A stretch of DNA of 64,000 nt from Nitratireductor arenosus (GTDB lineage: Bacteria; Pseudomonadota; Alphaproteobacteria; Rhizobiales; Rhizobiaceae): assembly GCF_009742725.1 (NCBI RefSeq), contig NZ_WPHG01000001.1, forward strand, positions 966,001 through 1,030,000, read 5' to 3'. Shown here one piece after another: positions 33,464 through 42,685 of the stretch. The position numbers and the translations under genes were made by a program. Every line of letters starts with the position of its first letter. The stretch's first letter is position 1. The notes under the pieces were generated by a model. That model ran no database searches and was not told where the DNA came from. It saw only the letters and a list, made by a program, of their open reading frames with translations.

Positions 33464-33754
33464 ATGCTCGCGCTTATCCAGACCATCGTGCTCGCCATCG
33501 ACATCTATTGGTGGCTTATCATCGCGTCGGCGATCTTTTCGTGGTTGTTCGCCTTCAACGTGATCAACGGGCGCAACCAGTTCGTCGCGACCATCGGCGA
33601 TTTCCTCTACCGGGTCACCGATCCGGCGCTGCGGCCGATCCGGCGTGTCATGCCCGACCTCGGCGGCATCGACATCTCGCCGATCATCCTGCTTCTGGCG
33701 CTGTTTTTCCTGCGCCAGTTCATCCTCACCACTGTCGCGCCGGCGCTGATCTGA
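33464..33754 (+). CDS. YggT family membrane protein
   Basis: 96 residues with two transmembrane helices (about 4-28 and 68-92) around [34 protein letters not shown], the YggT signature. The family is linked to osmotic shock and to cell-division membrane organisation in some bacteria; no activity is known. ATG at 33464 has GGAG seven bases before it. The DUF167 gene starts 4 bp after the stop, so they form one unit. Confidence 0.9.
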   Translation: MLALIQTIVLAIDIYWWLIIASAIFSWLFAFNVINGRNQFVATIGDFLYRVTDPALRPIRRVMPDLGGIDISPIILLLALFFLRQFILTTVAPALI

Positions 33755-33758
33755 CCCG

Positions 33759-34070
33759 GTGGCGCCGGAGTTTTTCCGCGTAAACGGCGAAACGATCGAG
33801 CTTTTTGTCCGGCTGACGCCGCGCGGCGGCATGGATGCACTCGACGGTATCGACTGCGACGCGGCCGGCCGCGCCTTTCTGAAAGCGCGCGTGCGCGCCG
33901 TGCCGGAAAAGGGTGCCGCCAACGCAGCGCTGGAAAAGCTACTCGCCAAACGCCTCGACATCGCGCCCAGCCGCGTCGACATCGTGTCGGGCGCGATCGC
34001 GCGGCTGAAGACCGTGCGTATCGCCGGAGCTGGCACCGACCTGCTTGACGCGCTGCGCGCTCTCGGCTGA
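33759..34070 (+). CDS. DUF167 (YggU) family protein
   Basis: 103 residues beginning at GTG. Seen: LFVRLTPRGGMDALDG, then FLKARVRAVPEKGAANAALEKLLAKRLDIAPSRVDIVSGAIARLKTVRI, the full DUF167 alpha/beta fold (parts of one stretch). Function unknown. Coupled to yggT by a 4-bp gap, a conserved pairing. Confidence 0.9.
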   Translation: MAPEFFRVNGETIELFVRLTPRGGMDALDGIDCDAAGRAFLKARVRAVPEKGAANAALEKLLAKRLDIAPSRVDIVSGAIARLKTVRIAGAGTDLLDALRALG

Positions 34071-34155
34071 GCGTCGGGGCACGGCTTGGCGAAAGCCGGT
34101 TTTGCAGCCGCGGCAACATGTTTAGACTGCTCCGACACAAGCGGAGGAACCAAGA

Positions 34156-34782
34156 ATGCGCCTACCCGCAAGCCCCTTATTGTTGCCGATGGTCGCTAGC
34201 GCGGCCTTGATGATCGCCTCGCAGGCCGGCGCGCAGGACGTAACCAGCGCCTATACCGACCTTGCCGCCGACAAGACCTGCACGACCTACGCCGCCGCCG
34301 ACCCGAACGAAGGCGGCGACTGGGCCAATCTGGTCTGCGACGGTTATCGCGGCTACCCGGTCTTCCTCTCCTACGGCGACGCGCGCGAATCGCTGTTTTA
34401 CGGCTTTCCGCCGGCTGGCGACCTTGCGCCGGTCTGGGAAAGCTTCGGTCCGTTCAATTCCACAGGCCCGAAGATCGAATGGCGGCTGGAACGCAAAGGC
34501 GACCGCGCCGTGCCTTTCGCCACCATCCATCGCTGGTTTGTCAGCGATCCCTATGACGAGACCCAGAACATCGAGGTGCTGGTGGTCGAGAAGGTCGGCC
34601 AGCCGCATGAGCGCGACGGCTGCGCCGTGGGTTATGTCGTAGCCAGCGGCAATCCGAATGCCAACGACAAGGCACGCACCATCGCCGACATGCAGGCGAA
34701 AGACTTCGCTTGCGGCGCGGACCAGCCGGTCATCGATCAGGGCAGCGTTCCGGTCCCGCCCTTCCACCGGGCGGAAAACTGA
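34156..34782 (+). CDS. Exported protein of unknown function
   Basis: 208 residues. Signal peptide about 1-26 (LLPMVASAALMIASQAGAQ, cleavage after AGA or AQ). The mature protein has four Cys (CTTY, NLVCDGYRGYPVFLSYGDARESLFYG, DGCAVGYVV, DFACG) that could form two periplasmic disulphides, and a repeat-free beta-rich body. Similar exported hypotheticals sit beside ppa in rhizobia, as I recall. Convergent with ppa, 26 bp between stops. Confidence 0.75.
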   Translation: MRLPASPLLLPMVASAALMIASQAGAQDVTSAYTDLAADKTCTTYAAADPNEGGDWANLVCDGYRGYPVFLSYGDARESLFYGFPPAGDLAPVWESFGPFNSTGPKIEWRLERKGDRAVPFATIHRWFVSDPYDETQNIEVLVVEKVGQPHERDGCAVGYVVASGNPNANDKARTIADMQAKDFACGADQPVIDQGSVPVPPFHRAEN

Positions 34783-34808
34783 ACGGTTTCAGGACATGAT
34801 CCCGAAAA

Positions 34809-35336
34809 TCAGCCGCGCGCCCGCTCGATCGCCTCGACGATCATCTTCTTGGCGAAACCGGCATCATGCCAGCCGCCGATCTTGACCCATTTGCCAGGTT
34901 CCAGGTCCTTGTAGTGTTCGAAGAAATGCTCGACCTGCTCGAGCGTGATCGCCGGCAGATCGGTATAGTCTGCAACGTCTTCGTAACGGCGCGTGAGATG
35001 CGGTGAAGGCACGGCGATCACCTTTTCGTCGAGGCCGGCATTGTCTTCCATGATCAGAACGCCGATCGGACGCACATTGATCACGCAGCCGGGGATCAAC
35101 TGGCGCGTGTTGCACACCAGGACGTCGATCGGATCGCCGTCGCCCGACAACGTATGCGGCACGAAACCGTAATTACCCGGATAGGTCATCGGCGTGTAGA
35201 GAAACCGGTCGACAACGAGCGTGCCGGCTTCCTTGTCGAGCTCATATTTGATCGGCTGACCGCCGACGGGAACCTCGATCACGACGTTCACGTCGTCGGG
35301 CGGGTTGTTTCCAATCGAAATGGCATCGATACGCAT
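34809..35336 (-). CDS. ppa: Inorganic pyrophosphatase
   Basis: 175 residues, family I soluble Mg-dependent enzyme that hydrolyses PPi and so drives biosynthesis. Seen: [53 protein letters not shown] with the Asp metal cluster, [19 protein letters not shown], and [21 protein letters not shown]. Full length for the bacterial hexameric form. Confidence 0.97.
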   Translation of the reverse strand: MRIDAISIGNNPPDDVNVVIEVPVGGQPIKYELDKEAGTLVVDRFLYTPMTYPGNYGFVPHTLSGDGDPIDVLVCNTRQLIPGCVINVRPIGVLIMEDNAGLDEKVIAVPSPHLTRRYEDVADYTDLPAITLEQVEHFFEHYKDLEPGKWVKIGGWHDAGFAKKMIVEAIERARG

Positions 35337-35454
35337 GGGACGGCTCCTTCAGGTCGCCGATGCGCATAAACACTTGTGCACTGCAACACAAGCCGCCCCG
35401 GCCGACGATGCGACCGGTAGCCGGCATCCGCGACGAAACGCAGCGCCGGAACCT

Positions 35455-35964
35455 TCACCCCCACACGAAGGCGATCTTGCGAATCGCCTTCTGATCGAAC
35501 ACCTCGACGCCTTCGGCGACATCGCGTCCGCCGGCGCCATGATAGAAGGACATGGCGTTGTGGTTTTCTTCAAGGGCCCACACCACAAGTCCGTCGAGAC
35601 CGTGATCGGCCAGCTTTTCGCGAGCGGCCCTAAACAGCCGCGAGCCCAGGCCGATGCCCTGATATTGCGGCCTCAGATAGAGTTCGTAGATTTCGCCCTG
35701 CTGGGGCAATTCCTGCGCCCGGTTGCGCCCCATCGTGGCATAGCCGGCGATCTCGTCGCCGCATTCCACAACCAGGACGCAAGCCGAGCGGCGTATCGCG
35801 CTTCCCCACCACCGGCAATCGCGCCGATTGATCATCTTCGCCAAGGCCCGATGGGGAATGATGCCGGCATAGGCGCCCTGCCAGGCTTCCATGTGCACGG
35901 CGGCGATCGCCAGGGCATCGTTTTCCTGGGCATGGCGGACATCGATGGTAAGCGCAGTCTTCAT
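35455..35964 (-). CDS. GNAT-family N-acetyltransferase
   Basis: 169 residues with a single GNAT fold: DVRHAQENDALAIAAVHMEAWQGAYAGIIPHRAL at the start, EIYELYLRPQYQGIGLGSRLFRAAREKL holding the acetyl-CoA loop (Q-G-I-G-L-G), then VVWALEENHNAMSFYHGAGG. Acceptor unknown. Stands alone between ppa and the TPM genes. Confidence 0.9.
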   Translation of the reverse strand: MKTALTIDVRHAQENDALAIAAVHMEAWQGAYAGIIPHRALAKMINRRDCRWWGSAIRRSACVLVVECGDEIAGYATMGRNRAQELPQQGEIYELYLRPQYQGIGLGSRLFRAAREKLADHGLDGLVVWALEENHNAMSFYHGAGGRDVAEGVEVFDQKAIRKIAFVWG

Positions 35965-36044
35965 GATTTGTTAACCTTAACGCCACGGCCGGGTCTCGGG
36001 CAAGACGCCGTCGAACTTGTCCGCAGGACGATCAGGTCGGGAAA

Positions 36045-36686
36045 TCAGAGTTCGACCAGATGGTCGTCGAGCTCGTTGGCGTTTTCGGCGTCTTTGGGAA
36101 AGTGGCGGGCTAAAAGATCGGCGGCCAACCCGACCGTTTCCACGAAGCCGTCGGCGATTCGTGTCTCGGCCGCGCGCGCCGTCAGCCTGGCAACGGCATC
36201 GTCCCAGTTCTTCTGCGTCACCTTGGCGTCGATGCCGGCATCGGCGACGATCTCGCCGTAGCGCTCGGCAAGCGACAAGAACACCAGCACACCCGTCCGA
36301 CCTTCGGTGCGATGGACGTTGTGGGCCAGGAACTGCTTGACGGCGTTGTCATGCGCGCGCCGATAGCGCAGGCGCCGCGGCACCAGATGCAGACGCAACG
36401 CCGGGAACAGCCGGATCACCGCGAGCGCGGCCGAAAACGCCGTTGCTTGCGACAGCGCGAAGGCTACGAGGCCGATATCGGCCCACAGCCGTTCCATTGC
36501 CATGGCCGCGACCGTGCCGGTGATCAGGATACCCGCCGCCAGCATGAAGGCGGCGGGGAAGAAATAGTCGTCGCTGCGGCGCGCGAGCACGCAGAATATT
36601 TCGCCTGCAGTGCGCGCCTCCGCGGCCGCGATCGCCTCGTGGACGCGCTGGCGCTCGGCGGGCGAGAGAACGGGTGTTTCCATCAT
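36045..36686 (-). CDS. TPM-domain membrane protein (short paralogue)
   Basis: 213 residues. N-terminal VHEAIAAAEARTAGEIFCVLARRSDDYFFP, two transmembrane helices (about 48-70 and 77-97), then a TPM_phosphatase-like core: HNVHRTEGRTGVLVFLSLAERYGEIVADAGIDAKV. It lies 6 bp after the longer TPM gene and forms a lemA-TPM-TPM unit typical of Alphaproteobacteria. The function of such units is unclear; TPM proteins are linked to photosystem II repair in plants. Confidence 0.85.
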   Translation of the reverse strand: MMETPVLSPAERQRVHEAIAAAEARTAGEIFCVLARRSDDYFFPAAFMLAAGILITGTVAAMAMERLWADIGLVAFALSQATAFSAALAVIRLFPALRLHLVPRRLRYRRAHDNAVKQFLAHNVHRTEGRTGVLVFLSLAERYGEIVADAGIDAKVTQKNWDDAVARLTARAAETRIADGFVETVGLAADLLARHFPKDAENANELDDHLVEL

Positions 36687-36692
36687 CGTCTC

Positions 36693-37526
36693 CTACCAGC
36701 TCCCCGAGGCACCGCCGCCGCCGGACGAACCGCCGCCGCCGGAAAATCCGCCGCTGCTTCCCGACGACCAGCCCGAACCGGACGAGCCGGAGCCGGAGCC
36801 GCCCGACGAGCCATAGGTGATGTCCATGCCCAGCCAACGATACCGGCCCGGGCCGATCTTCTTGCCGAAAAGCCGCGCAAAAAGCGCGAACCCGAAAGCG
36901 CCGAAGAACAGTGCGAACCACAACAGGACGAAGAGCTCCTCGAAGCCGAGTTCCGAGCCCGACGGCTGGTTGCGCTCCGCCCGCGCCTCCAATTCCGCCC
37001 CATTGCCCTCCAGTACCAGGATGATGTCGTCGACGGCACGGCTGATGCCGCCGGAAAAATCCCCGGCCCGGAACGCCGGCACCATGGTGTTTTCGATGAT
37101 CAGCTTGGCGTGCAGGTCGGTCAGCGTGCCTTCCAGGCCGTAACCGACCTCGATGCGCATACGCCGGTCGGCCTTGGCCACCAGCAACAGGATGCCGTTG
37201 TCCTCACCCGCCTGCCCCAGACCCCAGGCTCGGAACAGCCGGTTGGCGAACGGTTCGATCGCCTCGCCATCGAGGCTGTCGATGGTCGCGACCACGATCT
37301 GGTCCGACGATTTTTGTTCGAAGGCGGCAAGCCGGGCGACGAGTTCGGCTTCGGTCTCGGCATCGAGCAGGCCGGCATTGTCGACGACACGGCCGGTGAG
37401 TGCGGGCAGTTCGGCCGCCCCGGCCGCCGGCAACAGGCAAAGCGCGGCTAGGCTCCAGAAAGCCAGGGCGGCTGTAAGGCGCACTATCGGCGCGACTGGA
37501 CCATATATATGCCGCAGGACGTTCAC
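36693..37526 (-). CDS. TPM-domain protein with Gly/Ser-rich tail (YgcG-like)
   Basis: 277 residues. Signal peptide (about 13-36), TPM domain about 40-165 (LTGRVVDNAGLLDAETEAELVARLAAFEQKSSDQIVVATIDSLDG, NGILLLVAKADRRMRIEVGYGLEGTLTD), a membrane helix about 205-225, and a C-terminal low-complexity Gly/Ser tail from about 240 with SGGFSGGGGSSGGGGASGSW. Exported, anchored, with the tail on the cytoplasmic side. Between lemA (19 bp) and the short TPM gene (6 bp). Confidence 0.88.
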   Translation of the reverse strand: MNVLRHIYGPVAPIVRLTAALAFWSLAALCLLPAAGAAELPALTGRVVDNAGLLDAETEAELVARLAAFEQKSSDQIVVATIDSLDGEAIEPFANRLFRAWGLGQAGEDNGILLLVAKADRRMRIEVGYGLEGTLTDLHAKLIIENTMVPAFRAGDFSGGISRAVDDIILVLEGNGAELEARAERNQPSGSELGFEELFVLLWFALFFGAFGFALFARLFGKKIGPGRYRWLGMDITYGSSGGSGSGSSGSGWSSGSSGGFSGGGGSSGGGGASGSW

Positions 37527-37545
37527 CGCCTCCTCCCCGTCACGG

Positions 37546-38184
37546 TCAGCCGGCTTGCCCGGCTCCGAAATCGACCTTCGGCACGTCGATCTTGTCTTCG
37601 GCCACAGAGAAATTCTCGTAGGGTTCGTTGCCTGTGAACCACAGCCAGGCCCAGATCATCGAGGGCAGGGTCTTGAGCGATGTGTTGTAGACGCGCACCG
37701 CCTCGATATAGTCGCGCCGCGCCACCGCGATCCGGTTTTCCGTGCCCTCGAGCTGCGCCTGCAGGGCGAGGAAATTCTGGCTGGCTTTCAGGTCGGGATA
37801 GTTTTCCACCACGGCCAGCAGGCGCGACAGCGCGCCGGTCAACGCGGACTGGCCTTCCTGGAAAGCCTTGAACGCCTCGGGGTCGGTCAGCGCGTCCGCC
37901 GACACGGTGACCTGGGTGGCCTTGGCGCGCGCCTCCACCACCGCTTCCAGCACCTCGCGCTCATGCGCGGCATAGGCCTTCACCGTTTCGACGAGATTGG
38001 GGATCAGGTCGGCGCGGCGTTGATACTGGTTCAAAACCTCGCTCCAGGCTGCCTTGGCCTGCTCCTCGGCGGTCGGTATGGTGTTGAACCCGCAGGCGGA
38101 CAGAAGCGGCGCCAGCAAAAAAATGACCGCGAGAACACGCGCACGCCGCATCCCGTTGGACGGTGCAAGACCCAAAGCCGCCAT
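37546..38184 (-). CDS. LemA family lipoprotein
   Basis: 212 residues. Lipoprotein signal with lipobox LLSAC, then the LemA helical bundle: NQYQRRADLIPNLVETVKAYAAHEREVLEAVVEARAKA, LSRLLAVVENYPDLKASQNFLALQAQLEGTENRIAVARRDYIEAVRVYNTSLKTLPS (parts of the family core). ATG at 38184 has GGAGAGGG before it; ATG at 38151 would give a more standard 20-residue signal. First gene of lemA-TPM-TPM, divergent from the small gene at 38316. Confidence 0.9.
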   Translation of the reverse strand: MAALGLAPSNGMRRARVLAVIFLLAPLLSACGFNTIPTAEEQAKAAWSEVLNQYQRRADLIPNLVETVKAYAAHEREVLEAVVEARAKATQVTVSADALTDPEAFKAFQEGQSALTGALSRLLAVVENYPDLKASQNFLALQAQLEGTENRIAVARRDYIEAVRVYNTSLKTLPSMIWAWLWFTGNEPYENFSVAEDKIDVPKVDFGAGQAG

Positions 38185-38315
38185 CAACCCTCTCCACTGC
38201 CGATCGTCCCTACACTAGCCACCCGCCACAGGCTTGCAAGCATGTCGATGCCATACGAGCCCCCTGTGATGCGCCGGGCAAATCCGCTAGCATCCCAGGC
38301 CTGGAGACGGAAATC

Positions 38316-38564
38316 ATGACCGAGCCCAACAATCACGGCGACCGCGAAGCGCAGCGGATCCTGAACCGGGTCCAGCAGGAATCGGACCCGTCCGGCTCGC
38401 TTGCCACGCGCGCCACGCGCCGGGTCCGCGATCACGTCGCTGCCGGGGATGCCGACCAGGGCGACTGGATCGAGCTGTGGGGGACACGAATCGGCCGTGT
38501 TCTGGGGCTGGGTTTGCTGGTCATCCTGCTGGTTTCGCTGGCGCGACTTTTTATCGGCACATGA
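38316..38564 (+). CDS. Small single-span membrane protein of unknown function
   Basis: 82 residues. Hydrophilic first 55 residues, Arg- and Asp-rich (AQRILNRVQQESDPSG, ATRRVRDHVAAGD), then one transmembrane helix LGLGLLVILLVSLARLFIG. GGAG lies 9 bases before the ATG. The last 4 bp overlap the pdxY start, so it is the first cistron of a three-gene unit with pdxY and the DUF429 gene. Confidence 0.75.
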   Translation: MTEPNNHGDREAQRILNRVQQESDPSGSLATRATRRVRDHVAAGDADQGDWIELWGTRIGRVLGLGLLVILLVSLARLFIGT

Positions 38565-39451
38565 TCGTGGCGCCTGCCAATCCTTCCGCCAAGCCGGCGG
38601 TGATCGTCATTTCCAGCCATGTCGCCCGCGGCTCGGTCGGCAATCGCGCCGCAGTCTTCGCGCTGGAAAGTCTGGGCTATCGAGTCTGGGCGGTACCGAC
38701 CGTCATCTTGCCCTGGCATCCCGGTCACGGCCCGGCGACACGCATCGTACCCGACGACAGCGCCTTCGCGGCGTTGTTGCGCGACCTTGCCGGTTCGCCG
38801 TGGCTCGGCGAGGTGGGCGCGGTCCTGTCCGGCTATCTCGGCAGTCCGGCCCAGGCGCAGGCTGTGGCCGCGCTGGTCGAGGCCGCCAAGGCGCGCAATC
38901 CGGGCCTGCTATATGTCTGCGATCCGGTGATCGGCGATCTCGGCGGCCTTTATGTCGCCGATGCACTGGCTGCCGCCATTCGCGACCGCCTGATCCCGCT
39001 CGCCGACATCGCCACGCCCAACCGCTACGAACTCGAATGGATGGCGGGAACGCGGCTCTCCGGTCTCGCGGCGGTGGCGGACGCGGCCCGTGCGCTCGGA
39101 CCCGAGGCGATGCTCGTGACCTCGGCGCCGGTGCGGATGCCTGGAGCGACGGCCAATCTCCTGGTGCGCGGCGGCGCGGCGCTGCTTGCCGAGCACAGGC
39201 TGATCGACAATCCGCCCAACGGGCTGGGCGACCTGACGGCGGCGGTTTTTCTCGCCCGCGTGCTCGGCGGCGCGACCGACGCGAACGCGCTTGAAAGCAC
39301 CACCGCATCCGTCTACGCGATACTTGCCGGCACGGCCGCGCGCGGCGGCGACGAACTCGAGATCGAGACCGATGCGCACCATCTCGTCGATCCGGCATTG
39401 CCGGTGCGCGTGCGCGCCGTGAGCACTGACGAGACCGACGGCGCGCGATGA
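38561..39451 (+). CDS. pdxY: Pyridoxal kinase
   Basis: 296 residues of the ribokinase-like PdxY group, phosphorylating pyridoxal in B6 salvage. Seen: VIVISSHVARGSVGNRAAVFALESLGYRVWAVPTVILPWHPGHG, YVCDPVIGDLGGLYV, ATPNRYELEWMAG, and PPNGLGDLTAAVFLARVLGG with the catalytic Asp (G-L-G-D). ATG overlaps the previous stop by 4 bp, and the DUF429 gene overlaps its own end by 4 bp. Confidence 0.93.
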   Translation: MIVAPANPSAKPAVIVISSHVARGSVGNRAAVFALESLGYRVWAVPTVILPWHPGHGPATRIVPDDSAFAALLRDLAGSPWLGEVGAVLSGYLGSPAQAQAVAALVEAAKARNPGLLYVCDPVIGDLGGLYVADALAAAIRDRLIPLADIATPNRYELEWMAGTRLSGLAAVADAARALGPEAMLVTSAPVRMPGATANLLVRGGAALLAEHRLIDNPPNGLGDLTAAVFLARVLGGATDANALESTTASVYAILAGTAARGGDELEIETDAHHLVDPALPVRVRAVSTDETDGAR

Positions 39452-40227
39452 GCCTGGTCCTGCCCGCCGGGCGCACAGTCGTCGGGGTGGACGGCTGCAA
39501 GGGCGGCTGGATCGCGATCGTCCAGTCCGTGCCGGAGCGGCCGACCGTCGCCGTGTTTTCAAGTTTCGCGACGCTGGTGGGGAGCCTGCCCGCCGATGCG
39601 GTGGTCGCCGTGGATATGCCGATAGGCCTGCCGGAACGCACCGCCCTGGGTGGGCGCGGGCCGGAAAGGCTGGTGCGCGCCGAGCTCGGCGAGCGCCAGT
39701 CGGCGGTATTCTCGATCCCGGCGCGCACCGCAATCTACGCCGAAACCGAACCCTTCACCACGCTTCAAGCCTGGTATGCCGCCCATCGCCGCGCCAGCGC
39801 GGTGGCGCGGGCGACCTCCGATCCGCCACGCGCCGTCTCAATCCAGGCTTTCGCGCTGTTCGCCAAAATCCGCGAGCTGGATACGGTATTGCGAGGTGAT
39901 CCCGACCTTGCAGTCCGGGTGATCGAATCCCATCCAGAAGCGGCGTTCTGGCGGCTCGCCGGACGGACGCCGATGCGCCTGCCGAAAAAGATCAAGGGCC
40001 GCGTCAATCCGGCCGGGATGGCCGAACGCAGGGCCCTTCTCGCCGCCCACGGCCTGCCGGACAGCGTACTGGAAGCGGACCCGCCGGCGGGCGCGGGCGA
40101 GGACGACCTGCTCGACGCCGCCGCGGTCATGATCGTGGCGGCGCGTTTCGCCCGCGGCGAGGCGGTGCCGTTTCCCGATCCGCCGTCCCGCGACCGGCAT
40201 GGCCTGCCGATCGCCATCTGGACCTGA
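39448..40227 (+). CDS. DUF429 family protein
   Basis: 259 residues with the DUF429 RNase H-like pattern: VVGVDGCKGGWIAIV at the N-terminus, VVAVDMPIGLPE, RQSAVFSIPAR, VIESHPEAAFWRLAG, KKIKGRVNPAGMAERRALL, and EDDLLDAAAVMIVAAR. The acidic residues in VDG, VDMP, ESHPE and DLLDA may form a metal site. Function unknown. Translationally coupled to pdxY (ATGA overlap). Confidence 0.9.
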   Translation: MSLVLPAGRTVVGVDGCKGGWIAIVQSVPERPTVAVFSSFATLVGSLPADAVVAVDMPIGLPERTALGGRGPERLVRAELGERQSAVFSIPARTAIYAETEPFTTLQAWYAAHRRASAVARATSDPPRAVSIQAFALFAKIRELDTVLRGDPDLAVRVIESHPEAAFWRLAGRTPMRLPKKIKGRVNPAGMAERRALLAAHGLPDSVLEADPPAGAGEDDLLDAAAVMIVAARFARGEAVPFPDPPSRDRHGLPIAIWT

Positions 40228-40277
40228 GCGTCGCTTTATAATTGACGCGAGCGAATGACTGGGGCTATCGAACCTCC

Positions 40278-40922
40278 ATGACCGATCTGCCCGAGCGCCT
40301 TCTCGCCGGATACCGGCAATTCATGGGCGGCCGCTACGCCGCCGAAACCGCACGCTATCGCGATCTCGCCGCCAAGGGCCAGTCGCCGGAGACGATGGTG
40401 ATCGCCTGCTGCGATTCGCGCGCCGCGCCCGAAACTATTTTCGATTCGGGTCCGGGCGAGCTTTTTGTCGTCCGCAACGTCGCCAATTTGGTGCCTCCCT
40501 ACGAACCCGACGACCGTCACCACTCGACTTCGGCAGCGCTCGAATTCGCGGTGCAGAGCCTCAAGGTCAAGCACATCGTGGTGCTCGGCCACGGCCGCTG
40601 CGGCGGCATCCGCGCCGCCCTCGACCCGTCCGCCGAACCTTTGTCCCCGGGCGATTTCATCGGACGCTGGATGGGGCTGGTCGCGCCGGCCGCCCAAGCC
40701 GTGAGCGGAAACAGCCTGATGACTACCGGCGAGCGCCAGACCGCGCTCGAGCGCATCTCGATCCGCTATTCGATCGCCAATCTGCGCTCGTTTCCCTGCG
40801 TCAAGATTCTCGAGGACAAGGGTCGCCTTTCCCTGCACGGCGCCTGGTTCGACATCGGCTCAGGAGAGCTTTGGGTGATGAACCGCAAGACCGGCGATTT
40901 TTTCAGACCCGACGCTGCCTGA
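40278..40922 (+). CDS. Beta-class carbonic anhydrase
   Basis: 214 residues. Zinc ligands are visible: Cys45, His105 and Cys108, with the Asp46-Arg48 dyad (ACCDSRAAP and VVLGHGRCGG). Also VVRNVANLVPPYE and STSAALEFAVQSLKV. It interconverts CO2 and bicarbonate, supplying bicarbonate for carboxylases such as pyruvate carboxylase. ATG at 40278 is preferred over one at 40242. Confidence 0.95.
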   Translation: MTDLPERLLAGYRQFMGGRYAAETARYRDLAAKGQSPETMVIACCDSRAAPETIFDSGPGELFVVRNVANLVPPYEPDDRHHSTSAALEFAVQSLKVKHIVVLGHGRCGGIRAALDPSAEPLSPGDFIGRWMGLVAPAAQAVSGNSLMTTGERQTALERISIRYSIANLRSFPCVKILEDKGRLSLHGAWFDIGSGELWVMNRKTGDFFRPDAA

Positions 40923-40950
40923 ACGGCTTGGCCGGCACGGGCTCGCGGCC

Positions 40951-42207
40951 TTAACTGACCGGGCCACCGTGGCGCGGCGGCGTTGCCGTCATCGGCGCCG
41001 GCTCCGGCAGCAACCGCCAGATCGCCCAACTCACGATGGCGGCCATACCGAGCGAGGGCACCACGATCGCCAGCGCCGTTACCGGCTCGCCGATCAGCGC
41101 GGCCACGAGGCCGCCGACCAGGCCGGTTCCCATCTGCAGAAAGCCGGTCATCGACGAAGCCGAACCGGCGATGCGCGGGAAAGGCGCCATGGCGGCGACC
41201 GACATCGCCGGCATGACGAAGGCGATACCGAATGCGTAAAGGCTGACCGGCGCCATCACGCTGAGAAAGGTCGGCTCCCACACGCGCAGGAAAACCGCCA
41301 TCGCCAGGCTTCCGGCCGCAACGAAGGCGAGACCGATCGGCACCAGGCGCGGCGGCGGCAGCGTGCGCATCGTCCAGCGCGCGGCGAGCGATCCGGTGAA
41401 GAACAGGCCCGACTGCATCAGCATGCCGACGCCGAATTGCGTCGGTGTCAGCCCGACCCGGTCCATCAGGATGAAGGGTAGTACGGTGGCCTGGGCGTAG
41501 ATGGCGCCCATCGTGCCGGCGATCACCAGGCTCGACAGCATGAAATAGCCATTGCCGAGCAAGGTCGCGTAGGCGCGGATGAGCGCGGCCGGCCGGATGC
41601 GCGACAGATCCCGCGTCACGGTCTCGCGCAGACAGAAGATCGTTACGAGGGCGACGAAGACGCTCATCAATGCCATCAGAACGAAGACCGAATGCCAGCC
41701 GGCGAGCTCGATCGCGATCCCGCCGACAGTCGGAGAGATCGCCGGTCCAAGGGCGAGGATGATGCCGATCAGATTTGTGATACGCACGGCCCGTTCGTCG
41801 TTGAACAGATCCCTCACGACCGCGCGCGCGATGGCGATACCAACGGCGGCCCCGATCCCCTGCAGCAGTCGCGCCGCGATCAGCACCTCGATCGTCGGGG
41901 CGAACATGGCCAAAACGCTCGCGACGAAAAAAATACCCATGAACGCGATGGTGACCGGCTTGCGACCGAAGCCGTCCGACAGTGGGCCGCAGACGAGCTG
42001 CGCCAGGGCGAAGCCCGCGAAATAGAGCGAAAGCGTGAGTTTTACCGCCGCTTCGGTGGTGTCGTAGACCCGAACCAGTTCCGGCATCGCCGGCGTGAAC
42101 AGCGCCAGCGAGATCGGCCCCACCGCCGCCAGCAATGCGCCGATAAACCCGACCCGCCGCTCCGACATATGCGCGGTGGCGATCGGGCCGGGCGCGGCGA
42201 CGTTCAT
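40951..42207 (-). CDS. MFS multidrug transporter, Bcr/CflA type
   Basis: 418 residues with 12 predicted membrane helices. Seen: FTPAMPELVRVYDTTEAAVKLTLSLYFAGFALAQLVCGPLSDGFGRKPV (motif A region), LLQGIGAAVGIAIARAVVRDLF, and FGIAFVMPAMSVAAM with a Bcr/CflA-like layout. Proton-driven drug or metabolite export is inferred. Its start overlaps the stop of the marR gene by 4 bp, so it is the regulator's likely target. Confidence 0.93.
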   Translation of the reverse strand: MNVAAPGPIATAHMSERRVGFIGALLAAVGPISLALFTPAMPELVRVYDTTEAAVKLTLSLYFAGFALAQLVCGPLSDGFGRKPVTIAFMGIFFVASVLAMFAPTIEVLIAARLLQGIGAAVGIAIARAVVRDLFNDERAVRITNLIGIILALGPAISPTVGGIAIELAGWHSVFVLMALMSVFVALVTIFCLRETVTRDLSRIRPAALIRAYATLLGNGYFMLSSLVIAGTMGAIYAQATVLPFILMDRVGLTPTQFGVGMLMQSGLFFTGSLAARWTMRTLPPPRLVPIGLAFVAAGSLAMAVFLRVWEPTFLSVMAPVSLYAFGIAFVMPAMSVAAMAPFPRIAGSASSMTGFLQMGTGLVGGLVAALIGEPVTALAIVVPSLGMAAIVSWAIWRLLPEPAPMTATPPRHGGPVS

Positions 42208-42680
42208 GCCGGACGCGCCGTCTTGTCGCCGGCCTGGCTACGCATTGCGGCCAGATCGGCACGGATCCGCTTCAGTTCATCGAGCAGATCGCTCCACCCG
42301 GCCCGCGGCATGCCGCGCGACAAGTCTGCGCGCAGCTGTTCGCTGACACGCTTGACGTGACCAAGGACCTCGTCGGCGGCAGGCGTCAGGTTGACCAGCT
42401 TGGCGCGGCGATCCGCCGGGTCGGGGGCGCGGCTGACCAGCCCACGCGCCTCCAGCCGGTCGAGATAGGTCGACAGGGTCATAGCCTCGAGCCCCATTCG
42501 TTCGGCAAGCATGTTCTGGCGCACGCAGCCGATCCGGGCGATGTTGGCGAGCGTTCGGCCTTCTCCCGGCGTGACCGACAACCCGGCCTGCGCGATGCGG
42601 CGCTCCATCTCCGCGCGCATCAACCGTGACAGGTCGCCGATGACAAAACCGAACGTGTCGGGATCCAAATCATGCGGCAA
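42204..42680 (-). CDS. MarR-family regulator of the adjacent efflux gene
   Basis: 158 residues with a winged helix: GLSVTPGEGRTLANIARIGCVRQNMLAERMGLEAMTLSTYLDRLEARGLVSRAPDPADRRAKLVNLT (core of one domain). The start is probably TTG at 42680, with AAGGAG 11 bases upstream inside the palindrome at 42686-42714; no in-frame ATG exists nearby. It should repress its own gene and the coupled MFS gene until an inducing ligand binds. Confidence 0.88.
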   Translation of the reverse strand: MPHDLDPDTFGFVIGDLSRLMRAEMERRIAQAGLSVTPGEGRTLANIARIGCVRQNMLAERMGLEAMTLSTYLDRLEARGLVSRAPDPADRRAKLVNLTPAADEVLGHVKRVSEQLRADLSRGMPRAGWSDLLDELKRIRADLAAMRSQAGDKTARPA

Positions 42681-42685
42681 TTTAC

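Noticed and set aside
40766-42262. 498-residue frame overlapping the MFS gene on the same strand
   Set aside because: Arg-rich, no membrane helices. The overlapping 418-residue frame has 12 helices and family motifs.
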